Part shown: piece after piece, positions 62,168 to 64,000 of the stretch
Numbering within the stretch: the stretch's first letter is position 1
Layout of the letters: each line of letters starts with the position of its first letter
Assembly (NCBI RefSeq): GCF_011058165.1
Contig: NZ_JAALEG010000012.1
Coordinates: 1-64,000 of the forward strand
Direction of reading: 5' to 3'
Source of the DNA: Rhodococcus aetherivorans
GTDB taxonomy: Bacteria > Actinomycetota > Actinomycetes > Mycobacteriales > Mycobacteriaceae
DNA length: 64,000 nucleotides
The notes under the pieces: generated by a model
Told to the model about the DNA's origin: nothing
Seen by the model: the letters and a program-made list of their open reading frames with translations, nothing else
The model's database searches: none
Program-made: the position numbers and the translations under genes

Positions 62168-63106
62168 TCAGGAGATGGTGACCGTGCCGGACGGGGTCAG
62201 CGAGGCACCGGAGCCGGTGAGGGTGCCGACCTTGGCGACGTCGATCTTCACCGTGTAGGGGCCACCCGCGGTGCCGGTGACGGTGACGTCCCCGGGGTCG
62301 AGGTTCGACAGCGCCTCGAGCGCGGCCTGCACCGCGGCGGCGGTGGCGTTGAACGCGATGGGAGCGGTGGTCTGCCCGCCGAAGGACAGCGTGAAGGTGC
62401 CGCCGGTGGGGCTCCCGCCGATGGTGACGACGTAGGTGACCTTCGGATCGAACCCGGCTTCCTCGAGGAGGTTCTTCCAGCCGGGGCCGCCGAAGTGGTG
62501 GCGGACCGACACGCCGTAGTCGGTGTCGACCATGGCGTTGACGGTGAACGGCCAGCCGAGGTAGCCCTCGCCGTCGGTGATGGTCTGCTCCCCGGTCTCG
62601 GCGACCTCGCCGGCGAGGAACTGCCGGCCGAAGTAGATCGTGTCGACGCCGGACCCGACCTCCGACAGCAGCATGTACCGCTGGCGGCGGATCAACGCGA
62701 CGGCCGGCTGGTCGAACGAGACCTCACCGGTGACCGGGTCGGGGGTGACGCCGGACAGGTCGACACCGAGGTTCGTCTCGATGTTGAACCGGTTCGTCTC
62801 CAGGCCCTTGAACGCCATGCCGAAGATGTCGCTGGTGATGTCCGAGCGCACCGGGTTCGAGTAGCCGATCGCGTTGATGTCGGCCTTCTCCATCTCCCGG
62901 GAGAGGGTGATGGCGTCTTCCTTGTCGAGCAGCCCGAAGTCGTAGTACCCGGTGGGCAGCTCGGCGAGCTGGCTGCTGGGGCCTTCGGTGATGTTCAGGA
63001 CGACCGGGGTGGTGGTGGGCGCGCCGAACACGTGGGCGGCGCGGGGCTTGAGGATCAGCTCGCGCTGGTGCCGAGCGATCTCGAGCTGGGCGACTTTGCT
63101 GGGCAT
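62168..63106 (-). CDS. Major tail protein (tail tube) with C-terminal Ig-like domain
   Basis: A 312-residue protein in the canonical tail-tube position. Residues 1-215 are the conserved tube domain (VAQLEIARHQRELILKP, SNPVRSDITSDIFGMAFKG, ITDGEGYLGWPFTVNAM). Residues 220-312 form a beta-rich C-terminal domain (TFTLSFGGQTTAPIAFNAT, ALEALSNLDPGDVTVTG) of the kind displayed on the tail surface. GGAGG lies 7 nt before the ATG. A second, divergent copy is encoded at 47107-47931. Confidence 0.88.
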   Translation of the reverse strand: MPSKVAQLEIARHQRELILKPRAAHVFGAPTTTPVVLNITEGPSSQLAELPTGYYDFGLLDKEDAITLSREMEKADINAIGYSNPVRSDITSDIFGMAFKGLETNRFNIETNLGVDLSGVTPDPVTGEVSFDQPAVALIRRQRYMLLSEVGSGVDTIYFGRQFLAGEVAETGEQTITDGEGYLGWPFTVNAMVDTDYGVSVRHHFGGPGWKNLLEEAGFDPKVTYVVTIGGSPTGGTFTLSFGGQTTAPIAFNATAAAVQAALEALSNLDPGDVTVTGTAGGPYTVKIDVAKVGTLTGSGASLTPSGTVTIS

Positions 63107-63188
63107 GGGGTGCCTCCTTGCTGTGGGCAGAAAAAATGCCCACGAGGATTCGCGGGCTGATCAGGGCTGTATTCGGTTGTGACGACGG

Positions 63189-63590
63189 TCAGGCCGGGCG
63201 GGGACGCATCAACCCGAGCTGGTACCACCCCGTGGCGCGGTCGCGGTCCGGGTTGTCGTACGGCACGCCCTCGGGCGGAGTGTCGGTGCGGCAGAAGTCG
63301 ACGGTCACGCGCTGCCCGTCGACGACGAATGCCTCCCCGCCGAGCGCGAGCATCCGGTCACGCACCGTCTCGCTGAGGGTGTGCACCTCGTCGTAGCTCG
63401 GTGCGAAACAGGAGATCTCGACCCGGGGGTAGTCGGTGATCCCGTCGTCGGTGCCGCCGACCCGGTTGATCCGGATGCCGACCTCGATCTCCGCGTCCGG
63501 TGTCTCCGTGTCGGTCTCTGCCAGGTCCTCGAGTGCCACCATGAGGACCTTCTCGACGTTGGCGAAGGGCAGCGGCGGGGTGACAGCCAT
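63189..63590 (-). CDS. Tail terminator/completion-like protein
   Basis: A 133-residue protein (PFANVEKVLMVALEDLAETD, then EIEVGIRINRVGGTDDGITDYPRVEI, split here as two adjacent segments) in the position of the tail terminator, between the head-tail joining proteins and the major tail protein. The fold looks like the alpha/beta terminator family. Assigned mainly by gene order. Confidence 0.7.
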   Translation of the reverse strand: MAVTPPLPFANVEKVLMVALEDLAETDTETPDAEIEVGIRINRVGGTDDGITDYPRVEISCFAPSYDEVHTLSETVRDRMLALGGEAFVVDGQRVTVDFCRTDTPPEGVPYDNPDRDRATGWYQLGLMRPRPA

Positions 63591-63899
63591 CTATCGCCGC
63601 CCGTCTCGCCGGCCCGCGGCGCCTATCGCCGACTGCAGCCGGCTCGCGCCCCGGGAGCGGCGGGTGCCGAACTCGGCGGCGAGCGGGTTCCGGATCGCCT
63701 GGCTGGGCGGCACGACGATCCGGTAGCCGGGCCGGCCGTCCCAGCCGCGTGCCGGTTCCACGCGGGCGGTGCGCCCGAACGCGCCACCCAATGCGGCCCG
63801 GCCCTTCTCGGCCTGTTTGCGCACCGCCGTCTGGACCTTCGGCGACGACATGATCCGCTGTGCATCCCGCGAGGACCAGGTGAATCGTGCGCGAGCCAT
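63591..63899 (-). CDS. Head-tail joining protein (HK97 gp10-like)
   Basis: A 102-residue basic protein (ARARFTWSSRDAQRIMSSP; GYRIVVPPSQAIRNPLAAEFGT). The NPLAAEFGT end is typical of the HK97-gp10/minor capsid family. GGAGAGG sits 3 nt before the ATG at 63899, which overlaps the stop of the next upstream gene (TGATG). The stop abuts the next gene. Confidence 0.72.
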   Translation of the reverse strand: MARARFTWSSRDAQRIMSSPKVQTAVRKQAEKGRAALGGAFGRTARVEPARGWDGRPGYRIVVPPSQAIRNPLAAEFGTRRSRGASRLQSAIGAAGRRDGRR

Positions 63900-64000
63900 C
63901 AGCCTCTCCATTCGGTCAGGAATCCGCCCACGTACTCGGCGAACCCGAAGTCGTCGTAGTGCGTCTGCAGTTCCCCGTCGACATGCAGCCGGCGCGGCCT
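63899..64000 (-). CDS. Phage head-tail region protein, 3' end only
   Basis: The last 33 codons of a gene cut by the window edge, ending HYDDFGFAEYVGGFLTEWRG. Its stop overlaps the start of the gp10-like gene by one base. Too short to identify; a head-tail connector is expected at this position. Confidence 0.6.
   Translation of the reverse strand, partial: RPRRLHVDGELQTHYDDFGFAEYVGGFLTEWRG

Larger units (their letters stand above)
41625..64000. mobile_element. Prophage (siphovirus type), left end to window edge
   Basis: The region runs from the tRNA remnant at 41.63 kb to the window edge. Nearly all phage genes are on the minus strand, tightly packed with 1-4-bp overlaps, in the order head-tail joining, tail, cell-wall lysis, holin-like, HNH, RelA/SpoT. 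Integrase, repressor, terminase and capsid are not in the window and should lie to the right. The tail genes resemble those of phages of Rhodococcus/Gordonia (a long tape measure with hydrolase domains and a ReqiPepy6 Gp37-like protein). All genes visible here look intact. Confidence 0.85.

Overview
The window is high-GC DNA from a mycolic-acid actinomycete, most probably Rhodococcus or a close relative. This rests on codon use, on the chromosomal gene families (LysE/LysG, MMPL, PucR, CtpF-like ATPase) and on a prophage whose tail genes resemble those of Rhodococcus/Gordonia siphophages, including a ReqiPepy6 Gp37-like protein. The genus is an inference; no rRNA or complete tRNA is present.

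Bases 1-16.7 kb are chromosomal housekeeping and catabolic genes: an MFS exporter, a cysteine-dioxygenase-fold protein, an amidohydrolase, a DUF6448-type protein, a 32-residue Met/His-rich microprotein beside a P2-type cation ATPase, a PPOX-fold flavoprotein, the divergent lysE/lysG pair, a PucR regulator divergent from a Baeyer-Villiger-type monooxygenase with an alpha/beta hydrolase, and an MFS transporter translationally coupled to a GH3 beta-glucosidase.

An 820-bp leader without genes, holding a perfect 13-bp inverted repeat, precedes a three-module NRPS gene (17.5-31.3 kb). The architecture is C-(C-terminal half of a C)-A-PCP / C-A-MT-PCP-E / C-A-PCP-TE. The frame is cut once by an in-frame TAG exactly where a conserved Trp follows the A7 motif of the third adenylation domain. 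The remaining A8-A10, PCP and thioesterase stay open in the same frame. The gene is therefore a recently broken pathway, a readthrough case or a sequence error.

From 31.4 to 41.6 kb are a two-gene ABC half-transporter operon, an MMPL transporter with its TetR repressor and a duplicated operator, an Rrf2 regulator, a predicted membrane protein whose 3' end lies in a 25-bp tandem repeat, a divergent TetR with its own duplicated palindrome, and a sterol-desaturase-family hydroxylase.

At 41.63 kb lies a 26-nt tRNA 3' end (tRNA-Ser-like, on the minus strand) with its terminator. It marks one end of an integrated prophage that runs off the right edge. Read on the minus strand from right to left, the prophage encodes head-tail joining proteins, tail terminator, major tail protein, tail assembly proteins, a tape measure with two cell-wall hydrolase domains, tail-tip and fibre proteins, and an envelope-degrading set (amidase, M23 peptidase, DUF4185 protein). 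After these come holin-like membrane proteins, a second divergent copy of the major tail protein, a NodB-deacetylase tail protein and an HNH protein. Last is a RelA/SpoT-type nucleotide synthetase overlapped by an 80-codon partner, which is the best candidate for a phage-borne toxin-antitoxin or anti-phage system. Two exported proteins next to the attachment site look like lysogenic cargo.
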